Shown: positions 35,682 to 48,699 of the stretch, one piece after another
Layout: each line of letters starts with the position of its first letter
Numbering within the stretch: the first letter of the stretch is position 1
From: Saccoglossus kowalevskii
Lineage: Eukaryota; Hemichordata; Enteropneusta; Harrimaniidae
Length of the DNA stretch: 64,000 nucleotides
Direction: 5' to 3'
Assembly (NCBI RefSeq): GCF_000003605.2
Contig: NW_003129863.1
Coordinates: forward strand, 185,037-249,036
Position numbers and translations under genes: made by a program
The notes under the pieces: generated by a model
Told to the model about the DNA's origin: nothing
The model's input: the letters and a program-made list of their open reading frames with translations, nothing else
Database searches by the model: none

Positions 35682-38600
35682 GTAAGTGAAAGTCTCAACT
35701 GAATATATACTTGAGTCGGTCTACTGCACGTATTTGACAATGAATGATGTACTTTGGAAGTCCGTCCAGAGTGTCTTTCTAGTGTCGTAAAGATCGAGAA
35801 TAACAACATTCCGCACTGTTGTAATCTGTTTGTGTTTTTGTCGATTTGACAATATACATTTGGCTGTTAAAATATCTTTACTTGCGAACGATATCCCTTT
35901 AAAACACAGTTCTGTCGCCATTTCTGTTTTCGTATTTCTTGTATCAACTGCTCGTAAAATTGCCGAGTTTGCTCTCTTGGTCGTTGTACTTTACTGTATA
36001 TCAGACTATTTATTGATATTCGTAGTAATTAGTGAAAAAGTAGTACAAGCTATATATGCAAATATACACGCAATTAATCATCGCTAGGACATTTAAAAAA
36101 GAACAACAATTATTTACATAATTTATATTTAAATTTGAAAAAGCGGCAAAGCGCATTTCACCTCCTACGTTTCTGGGTAGCATAAGGAAAACCATTTTGT
36201 AAGCGGTTTGAAAGAGTTTCTTGAAATCGGTTACTGCGAATGCGTAAATCTCGTTTAAATTATTGTCTTCATGTGCGTGATTCCAGCACACAAACACTGT
36301 TTTGTCAATACGCCTGCGTGAAAATGTCTGGGCACCCTCTACAATCATTATTCATCAATGAATTACATTTACTGTTTTGACGCATGCGCGACTCGTCAGT
36401 CAAATTTACCAGAAATTTCATTTTTAGAACCATGATACAATTTATCAGACAGATCGGTGTCCTGTATGTCTGTAATCCTGATTAATGATTTTTATAATCA
36501 TGTGATACTCTGTCGAGTATCATCATACTTTCAGTGAACTCACATTCTTCTATTCAAGTATTGTGTACCTACAGGACTAACAGCAGTTACCATAACAATA
36601 TTGTGTGTTTTTTGTGTCGAGGAGCGATCAGAATGAGTAATTTTTGAATGGAGTATGTACATATGTTAATATGAATGTCTGTTTCTCTGTAGTATTATTA
36701 ATGGTTTAAACAGTAAACCCATATCACGACTAGTAATGTCATGTCACATTATAGATTTTAAAAATGCGATTGTGCGATTCATATTTTTTTCTTCAAATCT
36801 CGGTATAAATATTGGTTCAATTTACAGAAGACCGGTAACATTTTATGTAATGAAATTGTAAGACTGTTTAGTGGTTGAGCAAATTGAGTACTAATCGTTA
36901 TAGCCCGCGGGATATAAATAATCACATCTATTTTAAATAAATGGAGGGAAATGTGGATTAATCTCACCGTTGGTAATAAGAATAAGTACATAAACATATA
37001 ATAGCTATAATGTCCTTCCCCAATATCCGGTGTTGATACTCATACTACGTTACACTGTATTGTTTTAATTTATATTAAGTTATTCAGTGAGGTTAATCTA
37101 GGTCTGTGGCCCGTATGAAATGTTAGAATTGTTAGATTCAAGCTTGACACATGAGTACCGATCATGTAAGTCGGCGCCCTCTAGCGACGAAGTGCCTCTG
37201 TGATTTTTTTGATCCGTGAATTCGGGCAATAAAATAGTAGTTGAAGTATTCGTTTTTTATTTATTTATTTACTTTATGTGGACAAACAACTAACAATGCA
37301 TTATTATATTAACTTTTAGCAACAGACGTTGGTCCACCAAGAAATGTTAGATATATAACCGTCAATATGAACGCCACACTTGTATGGAATCGCCCAGCTA
37401 ATGTTACTGACGAAGAGGGCGTAGTATATACTGTCAGATACCGATCGTAGGTGTATTTTCTCATTCATCATCATAGTCAAATCACATGATGCAATGACAA
37501 CACATAATCAATGAATACACTATATTTAAATCGCCACAGTCGCCATGCACACAGTGTATTTCATGCGAGCTGGATAAGTCGCTTTATGAACCACTTGCGC
37601 GCGCATACTTGATATTGATTGCAACATAAACATGTACGCCCGATATTGTGCTTATCGAGATACCAAAGGATGTCACGAAAAATTCTTATTTACCGATTAC
37701 CATTAGACTGACATATTTGTCTTTTCCGACATGACAACATTACGTATCTCGTTACATCCGGGAAGGTGGTCTCTACTTGACTTTGAATGCAAATGGCCGC
37801 CAAGGTCTCGCTCAGAGCGTTAAAGTTTCAAAACTTATTTGCTCCTTGAATATTGTTTCATTCTCTGCCGCCATCACTCTTCTCGCCCGCTGCTCCTATA
37901 TCATAGTTACAAACGCTAGGAAATATGTGAAGGCCGTGTTGGAAGGTAATGGAAATGTTGTATATTTTGTAAGCGAATGAAGATTTTCGGTAAACTGCGT
38001 AAAGTGTCTGCAACCCCTGATACCCCATCACCCGAATTCATATACGTTTCGCAGTCTGTAAGATTCAGCTCTTAATATTTATCCATCACAACTGACATTA
38101 GTTATTTAGTGGTTTACGTGCAAGTGATATTTACAAGGTACTGACCGAACATGCAGTCAAACAATCATACAACACTAGTTGCCTCTTCCCGTAACGATCA
38201 AATGAACCAAGAGTGAGTTGCATGACGCGATTGGTTGAAATAATCTCCTCATTTATATAAATTAATATTCACGATCAATGTAAGCCTGGCCTTTCGAGCA
38301 AAGTTGTGACAAAAAGCTTACCGTTACGAGGAGAAAAAATAATCGATATTACGAATTCATAGAGAATGCTAAAGCACATTGATATTTCAATCTATTATTT
38401 CTTTTTTCAAAATTGCGCATAATGTTTTAATAACTTTTACCAGTGATAAGTTACCTAATTAGTATGAATTTCGAGAAATCACTGTGTGTACATGAGCAGT
38501 TTTGAACGCGATAAAATCACGCGTAGAACTCACTCCTGCAAAAAATCTAGTTGTTGGTTGAATTGTTTCGATGATTATTTATTAAAGAAATCACTGAATT

Positions 38601-41600
38601 CACTACATATATTTGTAAATGGGACGGCGCACTCTTGTGCCAATCCTCCTGTATTAAACTATGCCTATTTTATATATAATTAAGATGTTTGTTCTTGTTT
38701 ATTTCTGTCAAAATTTTGGCCAGTATTTTCAGCATATTTGGTTTTGATTTATCATTAAAATATAATTTTACCAGGCGGTAAAACATATCTCATTTGTTGA
38801 TATGCGTTTTCGTTTTCGTTTTAATCGTATTTGATTCGCACGAGATTCGTCTGCTGCCGAGCCCCTATAGTTTTCTGTCATGGTGCTTGGATACCCCAGA
38901 AAGAACTGGCTCAGAAAATATCCTGATTGGCCGAGAAGCAATAGATTAACTGTAGATTATCTTGATTCCAGGCACGTTATGAAGATAATTGGTGATGATT
39001 GGGTGATTAAAAATGACTGTGAAAACACTGTGGCACACATGTGTAATTTTGGCGCAGATTTTGACTCTTGCGTTGACATTTGGTATGCACAAGTAGCAGC
39101 ACGGCGAACACCTGGTGATCAGCAAGGTAGTTCATGGTCCGCAACCCCCGCAGCTGTTCAGCCATGTTACGATGGTGAGTTGTATTGAGTTATAAACTAG
39201 CACTCGAATATGCTTGGTAAAATGTATGTCATAGCCGCGTATCGTCATTCCAGGTGGGTATTAGGCATTATCTTTAGAGCAGCTTGTATTATTTGTGGAT
39301 TAGATAAGGCTTTTGCGTCCAGTGTTAGTACGGCAGAAGCGCTCGCACCTTCTTCAAATCAACCCCCACTCAAACATGTATACATACTTCCCACGGGTGC
39401 GATTGTATTGAAACAATGTCAAGCATATCTTCACATTGCTATCAACAAGCGTGATTTCTAAAACAATATCCGTGTCGCTTTTAGCAAGTATGTGGTATAT
39501 TGGGTATTTTTTTTTTGGGTATTGGTTCGGATTGGAATTCCTCTCCAGCCATGTATATTCAAGACAATATACACAATAACTGATTTGTAAACTGAATGAT
39601 TATTTTATTCTTCCTGTGCTTCCAGTTCATCAATTTTTTCTATTGGTAATACTGTAAAACCATTTATTTACACTGACATTTAATCTCATTATTTTGACGT
39701 TTTAAGCTTATTCGCTGGGTTTTAAGTTCACGAACTCGACAAGGGAAAAATGAGTTCTATTGTTATTTTACAAGTCCATGTGGATTTAATTTAGCGGATA
39801 ATACACATCAGCGAAATCAAAACCCAGTGAATACCTAAAGCATTTACAGTACAGTTAGAATCTAATTATTTTCATCCAGGTAGTTCCCCTTTTTGTTGAA
39901 TGTATTCAAATGAGGAGTTTCGATGATTTGGGTATATCTATAAAAATTAATATATATGCCATATTATTTATATATTACTGAAATTTATTCAGTAAATAAA
40001 AAACAAGACAATTGTAGGAAGGTGATTGGCCATTTTATAATTAGAAATTATCTAAATCTTTTCCAAGAGTCTCAAAACCCCAGAGTAGTACCTAAGCCAA
40101 AATATAGTTACAGCAAGTTATCGTAATCGGCTGATCAATAAGTAAGTGGAAGCCATATTGAACAAACGCAAATTATGTTGCACAACATGTCCAACTCATA
40201 TTATTATTATAACATTTTTCTCATATTTTTGGAAAATGTACATCAGCTCATATTGTATATAACACCCATATAACACAGTTTGGGTTCAATAAAAGTGGTA
40301 ATATGACTCAATAATATCTAACCTTTATCATCACACTGATGAATAATATACGTACATAAATGAAATATAATAGTTGTGTGCACCGGATGGCCATATTTTG
40401 ATTATGCAAATGAGTCATTTCTTCAACCATAACGACTCATTTTATGACATCACATGTAAACCTCTATGTTTTTGATATATTTTTGTCATTTATAGTTAGA
40501 AATGTTTTTCACCCACAACCGTTTGACAGATTGCTTTGAAAGTTGTTGTTGACATGGACACATCCAGACTTATTATTTGTATGGCATTATATGCAAGTGT
40601 CTATTTTTAGTGCAGTTTGTTTTTGCTCATTGTTGGCATTTTGTGACTTCTTCTCCGAAACCTCCTGCCACATTGCTTGGTCAACTTTCAAGTTTGTTTT
40701 TTGGTGAAGATCTCCATTTATTGTGATTTATTATTATTATTATTTTTGGATTTGTTCTCTTTCCCATACTTTATACATGGAATCCAGTAGACAATTGTAT
40801 CAATTGGAAGCTAGGCTTTCTCAGTACACATTATCTTGGAAAATAGACTGGATGGGCCAATGTTTACCAGAAATGCTCAAGTTCAGATCAAGGTCATGTC
40901 AAGGTTTATACGTTTGCTTATGTTATATGGTGACACTGAACACTAAGGATAAGAGGGATTAAAATACCTTTAAAAAAATCTTCAAAGCCGGGCCAGGGTC
41001 ATCTCATGGTCACATGCGGACTGCATGTGTGTTGGTGGCCAGAAGGTCACCTCTCCGTCAAGATCTGTTATTTATCTCATATGGACTTCGAGGGGCGTGT
41101 ACTGAAATGCTACGAGTTTTAGCTTGTTATCATACACATTTGTTATCGACACACAACATGGTTAAAAAATCGCTGGTTGTACCTTCTCAGACATGTTACC
41201 GATAAGTCACAGCCCTGGCTCATGGACTAAATACAGTCAAACAGAGTGGGGATAACCATGGGAAATGATTGCATGGCTCGCTCATCGGGTGATAATTTAA
41301 TATAGTGAAAAAAACTACTAATGTATTGTTTATTGGTCATAAAAACAATGCATAATAATCTATCGACCTAATAGAATCCGCACGTATTGCAATATAATAA
41401 TATTATGCCTTTATTAACAAAGCGAGTATTGCAGAAATATAGTCCAGGTCTACATCGACTTTTTGTAATCGCTGGCATACTTGTGACTATTAAAATGGTG
41501 TAAAATTGGGGTATATGTTTTCGTTGAAGAAATATTAAAACCCTAAACATAAAATACCTTTGAATTACGTAAAATGTAGTTTTAAATCTAAGGATGTCTT

Positions 41601-44600
41601 AGCGACTAAATGGTTCTTAAACTTTACTTCATGGTTTTATTATAAAACTAAGTTTAAATAATTCTTATTGCAGGGATAATTGGACCTCCTGAAATGACTA
41701 ATGTAACGGCTGGAAGTGATTACATATACATGACATGGCTGGCTCCTAAAACACCGTATATAGCCTATAAACGTATGAGTGATCGAACGTCAATCAATTA
41801 TAATTTAACGTATTGGAAAACCCATAACAATAATGTTACTGTAAGTATCAACATGTTTATAGCGTTGTATACAATTAAGCAAAAGTTGCTTTGGTACATA
41901 CTTGGCTGATTTGTGATAGTAAATAACCATTTGCTTTATATTGTAAGCTATGAACTATGCTGAGAATTCACTGACGAACACTGATCAACATTGTGTTGAG
42001 TTGACACAGTGCTATTCTGTGTGATGCATACACCTATCAATCAATACACATATAATAAAATATAGATGAGTTCATAAAAGTTTGACCTAAGTCTACCGCT
42101 CATTTACACGTTACGCTATTTGCTCGCACAAATGTCAAATAATGATAGTATACCGAATCAGTACCACCAACATTAATAATTGTGCTTCAATTTAAATATT
42201 TCGTATACGAACTTCTTTTACTAGTAGTCCAATTAACTAATTTATATATGTGATTTGCATATCAGAATCGCATTTTTAGTTTATGTTCACTTAAACTGGC
42301 TAATTTGTGTGTTGTTAAGGTACATTCCGATTTGATCAATATACCCCGAGGAAGGTGTTGTTAAATATCATGTATTTTGTTTATATTTTTTTAGAAAAAT
42401 ATAAATTTAGGAAATAGAAGCTATGTGATATTGAAATATTTGATCGTTCCATACACTTCATATGATATTGTTGTTCAAGGCTGGACTATTAATAATGGAT
42501 ATGGTACTCCAAGAAAGTTGACAGTAACTACCAGAGAAGCAGGTACAATGATAGGAATGAGACGAACAAATCTTGTAATGAGATAATACAATATTATATG
42601 ATAAAATATATGATCGAAACGAAACGAAACGATACGATACGAAATGACATTAGCTCTGTTTAACTTACTTAGATATTGTTTCTTGGAAAATATGATCTTG
42701 ATATTAGTTATAACAATTGTTATATTGTTAGATCAGGATTAACTATTTTATATTACATGGTTACACTATCAATTGCCTTATGCATCGTTTAATTTTCTTA
42801 GCCCCGGCAATCGGTGTTGATAATGTAACACTGGGAGTTCTGTCACCTGATTGGAAGTCCTCGCCAGATTTGAGAAACGTTACCGTTGCTTGGTCTGTAA
42901 GTTTTTTTTATTTTGATTAATAAATACTTTAAATAATCTTATTTACTTATTGGCACGGCCAAAATGAGCGACGATAGGTATTCCCGTGTGACACGTCCTA
43001 CATATTGTACCTGTTCGTATGTACGGCGGTGATTGTTATTGTAATTACTAAAACAGTTGGTGCTAATGTTTATAAGTGAATGTCATTGTTTTATGTCATT
43101 AGAACATGGTTGAGTTCGGATATATTGAAAATGTTGTTACTATATTTTGAATCAATCCATGGCCTTTATACTTGTCTATGTACTGAGTATATGTGGTTTA
43201 TATAATACGGGCACATTGCAACTGTTATCTGAACAACTACAAATTTTTGAATTACTACAAATTATAATACTTCTTTAAGGAATTGTGTTGTCGTTCAAAA
43301 TCTTAACTTATTGTGAAATTTCCAGCATTGATGTCAATATATGGATCAATCAGAACACTGGGATGCTTATTACACAATATGAATGTTGTGATACATTATA
43401 TATAGAATAGATACGATAAATTCGTCACCTTGACATTTTATTCTATTTCAATAGCATGTCGATTAATACTGTAATTCCATTTCAGCTCATAGACGAAGGC
43501 GCCCATAATGGAGTGTTAACACGTTATGAAGTACATTATAGCTACAGTAATACCACTCTACCAACACAGATCATTACAGATGTCAGTGCAACATCGACAC
43601 TGCTTACTGGTCTATATAGGTGGGAACAGTATTATATCACAGTCAGTGTCTGTACTAGTGCTGGATGTACGGAGCATAAAGGTGCACCTTACGTTTTAGA
43701 ACCCGATAAAGTAGGTATGTGTCTTAATCGGGAAAGTGGCCATTGTAAGACTAGAACACACATTTCCATATCTAGAACATGTAAATGTAATAATAATCAC
43801 AATTGTCGTTTCTCTTAGAGTGATCAGATGTTTCAAATAACGCAATTTATGACGTGCCGACCTGTTGTTTTTTAGAAACATGGGTGGCGGGTTGCAGAAA
43901 GATGTATTTATACCCAAACCTCATATAATCTATAACGAACTTATTCTATTATGTAATGTATTGCATTGCGTTGCATTGTTTTTTTGAATGTCATCACTAT
44001 TCCCATCCTAATGTGCTCTTGCTCGTTCTCTCCTCCACCATTTTTTTGTCATTTCCTCGTCCACTAAAATAATTTTATCTATAAAAACAGAATCATTTTG
44101 TGTTCTATTTAGAGCTGGATTCTCCAAGTGAGATGTTGGCACGACTGACGTCATCGAACTCATTCAGCGTGTCATGGCTGCCACCGTATAATGATGAATG
44201 TATACTTGCTTACCACGTAACATTTAATGAAAGACGGTCACCAAAACGTCGTGAATTTTTGTCTGATGAAGAAAGTGTGCATATTACGGACGTGCCAGCA
44301 GCTTATTACAGTATATTTGTGTCTGCAGAGGTATATTCGAATTACAATTCGTCAGTGTTTGGGTACCATGCAGTAACTGGTATAAACATTCCAGGTGCGT
44401 ATACTATATCGTATATTTATCTGAAATGATACATTCAGACAATTCACCAACATTTCAGATATGCCTCGAGCTAACACCACGCCACTTCAAGTTGTTTCTG
44501 GCTACGTCCTTACAATAGCTATCTGTCCCGTGACGTATCCTCCACTAAACATTTCAGGTATATATACTTTTATACTATAATGTCTGTAGTAATTTATTAT

Positions 44601-47114
44601 TACTATATCTTAAACGTGTTCTTCTTCGATATATTCGGCGATTCCGACATTTGTATTTAGGATAAATTCGTAATATTCACTGATAGTTAAAAAGGCGGCA
44701 ACGTTTTCTACAAATAAAAGCTTGTTTAAAAAAAGTACTTTTCTAGTAAACGTAAAGTAGTAAATTATTGAGAACAAATAAAACAGTAAAAGGGTACTGC
44801 TTGGAATGAAAAAAAACAAATGATAAACAAAAATTGTCTGCTATCAAAGCTTAACGGAGTATCTGAACAAAAGAGACAAGCACAATTGTGATATTACTAT
44901 CATTAGACTATATAGACCGTATCGAAAATAAAAACGAATTGTATACTTTTACGAAATATTTATACCGCTATTTTATATACAGTGTTATTGGTTATTTCTT
45001 GTAGGCACAGATGCAACTAAAATATATATAATTGCTGTGGTATGTATTTTAATATTGGTATGTTTATGCTTGGTACTTCCATACTACAATTGGGACGCCT
45101 TGAAAAAAATGTTCAGCAGTCCTATCTCCAAGATGAAATGGCATGAGTATGTAGTATGTATTGTTTAACAAATATTAAACAAATTATATTATATGAGATT
45201 TTTTACGAGAATGCCACAAACTATGCACGAAGGCAGTGAAGTAAAGTAACAATGTGATCACGTACTGTCTAAGTGCATATTTTGTTTGCATCCTTGTAAT
45301 AATGCTATTATACATCTTCCCGGGCCGGGGTCGCTCAGTGTTGGAAGGCAATTATAACTGAGCAAGATAGAAAAATCTGTGGCACTTTCTTGCCATGAAC
45401 ACCATGACCAAATATCCACGCACTGAATTGTGGGATACAGATGTTTAATGTTGATATGTATTATGCAAATATTAGAGGTTGTTAAGTACAAATCTCGAGT
45501 ATATAAACAACTATTGTTAGGGGTGATTGTGTAATTGCCGTTATCAGTATAATTTGTATAATTTTCTACTAAGTCTAAATAAATATCTGTACATAATCGA
45601 TGAAATTACAATTCATAATAACCGATGAGTTTTGAATGCCCCTTCCATAATAAAAAAATCGCATTTTTAGAACCCCAACACATAAAACATGTTCAATGAT
45701 ATCACTTAGTAGGAAATCAACCCAAAATAACCTAATGTGACTGCTACTTCTGAATTTGGTGCGCGCACTAAAGTCATAATGTTAAAAGTCACACTATTTA
45801 AGACTAAACACTACGAAACTTGACTGATTGATTTATCTATCTAATTTGATCACCTGTCCTTTGCAGCAAACCATGTTGCAAGAGAAAGAACATTCTTCCA
45901 ATGATACCTTGAAGTTCAACGAACCAACTGAAGTATACGATTCAGTATCTCCTCATGTCTCAAGTCTGAAACCAGTTGCATCATCTGTATTCCATGTTTC
46001 GTCGACGATGAATAAGAGTTCTTTGAGTGAGAATAGTGGAATCGAACTTGTGATGGATATGAGTCATCAGAAGCCAGTAGTTAAAGAGGTAGAGACCGTA
46101 ACCATAGCAGACGAACTTTCCACAACATATTCTAATAACTATGTCCATAGACGAGCGAAACAACCCAGTTCAACACTTCATAGAACATGGAATGATATTT
46201 CATGTTACAGAAAATTTCGATATAACTCTGTGACAATGAATATTAGTGACGACGATGAGGGTGATTTTGATTTGAAAAGATTTGTTAATGATTTCTTTGA
46301 TAGAATGAGTGATGAAACTGAGAATGTGTCTAATATCGATATTGACAGTAGTTGCCATGAACTATATACTAAACCAGTATATTGGCGCGATTCTTCTAAA
46401 ACAGGCAAGGGTGAAACAACGAATTGCTCAGATAATTACAGTAGAGTGACAGAGGCTGACAATGGATTGATAAGGCTTCGTCCAAACAATAAAATCCAGA
46501 GTGATTCATCACCACACATTACAACGTTAACGGGTGAGGATCTTTGTGGTACACTTTACAAAGAGATCCATCCAGATTTGACTCGTACACCATCACCAGG
46601 TATTCAAGTGCCAGACGAACAAATGTCAGCTGATACCTCTATAATTGAGGACCTTATTGAACCCTGTTTGGAGGCTGTACCTGAAACGCCGACCGAAGAA
46701 ACTTGTGAGAATAGTCAATCCTTCAATCATCTTGAATTGTCGGACATTTTTGATTTTCAAGTTGACGATAGTACATCATTAGGAGGAAATGAACATCCAT
46801 TGATGTTGTTCAGTCCAATTTGCGATTGTCATGGAGATGACTCTGATCAACATACATTGAAAGGCGACAGCACGGTGGAAGATTATTCATCGGTGGGGGA
46901 GAATATTGAACAAAACTGTGCCAATGATGAAGTTACTGGGAGCAGAATGTTACAATTGATTGAAAGGCGTGTGGCAAATTCAAAACGACAAATAAGCACA
47001 GGAATAACAGCAACCCCTCTACTCAATAATGTTATGTTACATGCACAGAAAAAATACAACGTTCATGATCTTCTGATAGATGATGGTGAAGATGGCATGC
47101 TTATCACAATATAG
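35618..47114 (+). CDS. Receptor B: class II cytokine receptor-like, about 903 aa, 10-11 exons
   Basis: With first-exon copy 4 the exons are 35618-35681, 37320-37446, 38972-39174, 41674-41840, 42395-42542, 42802-42896, 43486-43714, 44113-44394, (cassette 44459-44557), 45005-45153 and 45867-47114. Phases are 1,2,1,0,1,0,1,1,(1),0, all in frame. Domains: signal peptide 1-21; D1 22-131 (GPPRNVRY start, W-N-R-P, C80-x7-C88, then N-F-G-A-D-F); D2 132-236 (GIIGPPEM, then W-L-A-P-K-T-P and L-T-Y-W-K); fibronectin III 237-344 and 345-438; membrane span about 445-466; box 1-like SPISKMKWHEYV to 488; tail 489-903 in one exon. Tail tyrosine motifs: EVYDSV (512), NYVHR (580), NYSRVTE (679), TLYKEI (719). 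The D2 start is strikingly like that of vertebrate IL10RB. Ligand and kinase are inferred by family only. Confidence 0.82.
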
Positions 47115-47760
47115 ACCAACTTACACAATCGAATTTTCCCTGGAAATGGTGAAATACATGCGTAATCAGGTGTTACAGTTTCTGACTAATGAAGAATTTG
47201 TGTACCAACTGTAATCACACTGTGTGTGTTTGTATGTCCTCTCAATTATTGTTGGTATGTGTGTATGAATATATTTGTTTGTCGATTCTGAGCGTAGTAA
47301 GCTTGATTGGGCGACACATTCCTATTAGACCTTTCTAATAACGAAGATTTTTACATAAATTTATTTAAACATTTGTATACGTTTTATACCTTCTTGAAAA
47401 CGGATATTTTAATTGTTAGGTTTGATGCTACATATAACGTCGATGTTTTAACAATTTTTATTATTTCAGTGCTTCAGTTTGTGTAATCAGCTGACGAAAA
47501 TACAATATTACTAAAAAACCTTTGGTAAAATATGTTGTCATTCTTACATCAATATTTTGCAGTTCAATTATAACAACGTGTAATACTGTACATACTGTGA
47601 ATTAATATAATCCCGCGAGATTATCTTTGCTTACACAAAATAACCGTATCTAGAATTTGTAAGAGTGTGAAACTAATACAAAATTGTAAGATCAAGTCCA
47701 TATTTAGGATAATCAACGTCCCATAAATTATGGATTTTATCTAATACAAAGCAATCGACA
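40868..47760 (+). repeat. Left arm of a large inverted duplication
   Basis: From intron 3 of receptor B through its 3' flank, this stretch matches 55300-63372 in reverse orientation. Exon lengths are identical (167, 148, 95, 282, 149), and introns and the downstream flank also match (for example ttgtgtaagc and the atattttgcagttcaattataacaacgt region near 47560). It contains fewer insertions than the other arm. Confidence 0.88.
44459..44557 (+). other. Candidate 99-base symmetric cassette exon of receptor B
   Basis: Bounded by ACATTTCAG and G|GTATAT, phase 1-1, open for 33 codons (starts D-M-P-R-A-N-T-T-P-L, ends P-P-L-N-I-S). Including or skipping it keeps the receptor frame, and it would lengthen the stalk before the membrane. 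The C counterpart at about 58400-58498 has an in-frame stop. It is therefore either an optional exon or a by-product. Confidence 0.45.
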
Positions 47761-48690
47761 TTTGCTTAAGGTAGAGTTGCAGTTTACCTGACAGGTATTT
47801 TATTTAGTTGATTAGGAAACCAAGATGACCTCCCTTGTCCACAAAACTACATATATTCGGAAAGCTTATTGTATAAATTTTAAAATTGTCTTAGTATTTG
47901 TTTTCTATGGACACTGTAGTTTAAAATATGCACAGAAATGTGCTTTTTTGGTCAAAAGTGATTTAAAAAAATTAGCTTCTAAACCATGCTTCTGTTTCCT
48001 GTCAAAATTGGTATATGGGTACATATGTTTACTATGAAGAAAATGCCGTCTTGAAAACTGTCTACCAGTCTCAATTTAGCGGGGCGGCAGCTCAAACTTC
48101 ACTACTTCAAGTTTATGCATAAATTAACACCCAGGCTAGTTGTCTGTACGATTGTTGTAACACTGTTCAACCAAAAACAATACCCCGACGGTGTTTTGAA
48201 GATAAACACATTGTAAATCATTTGTGAAAATTTCAAAACAAAAAGTCAAAGCGTCTAGGAGCTATTTCTTTTTTAAAGTTCTGGGATGTGCACTAAAGAG
48301 AAGCTGAGATAATTGCTAATTTACATAACAATTCACTCAGTAAGAAGTTTGCTAATGCTCATAATTAAAATGGCTGTAACAGTTCAAAATTTAAATGTAT
48401 TATCGTTTTGTTAAAAGTTAAATATAGTGCATAATATGGAGATCCCGTCATTTATTTTTTTTACCATGTTTCCTTTTTTATTATTTATGTACAGCCTTGC
48501 TAAATCTTGTTAATCATTCAAAAGAGAAAATGTTTGCACCTGTTATCTATATTTTAAAATCGTTTTTTGTGTATGTTCCACTAATCACAATTATACAAAA
48601 TTTTAACAGTCTATAGCCAAGACTGTTTGGATAATAAAAAGCCAAAAAATAAATTTCACTCCCAAGTGCCCACGAACCTGCATCTCTACC
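47115..48690. other. 3' flank of receptor B
   Basis: 47115-47760 is shared with the C flank and is probably 3' untranslated region and termination sequence. From about 47760 on I see only AT-rich unique sequence. Confidence 0.4.
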
Positions 48691-48699
48691 TTAATTGCT

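Larger units (their letters stand above)
29661..36004 (+). repeat. Tandem array of receptor B promoter/first-exon units (about 1.92 kb each)
   Basis: Unit starts (taagatgtttttggctg) are at 29661, 31579 and 33503. A fourth, partial unit resumes after the gap at 35120 and runs until similarity stops near 36004 (tatatcag then divergence). Units 1 and 2 are almost identical and differ in length by a 5-base gtgat duplication plus one A. Units 3 and 4 share other variants, such as an extra taacgc before the ATG. Each unit carries about 1.4 kb upstream sequence, a TGACGTCA site, the signal-peptide exon and the start of intron 1. Period is 1918-1924 bases. Confidence 0.92.

Noticed and set aside
38880-38971. 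Upstream extension of receptor B exon 3 (in-frame ATG at 38880)
   Set aside because: The acceptor at 38970-38971 gives the right phase and matches the D1 border in receptor A; the extension is intron that happens to be open.
12867-47114. Class I cytokine receptor (gp130-like) assignment
   Set aside because: The fibronectin stalk suggests it, but WSXWS is absent, and D1 and D2 motifs fit class II better. Intron phases alone do not separate the two classes.
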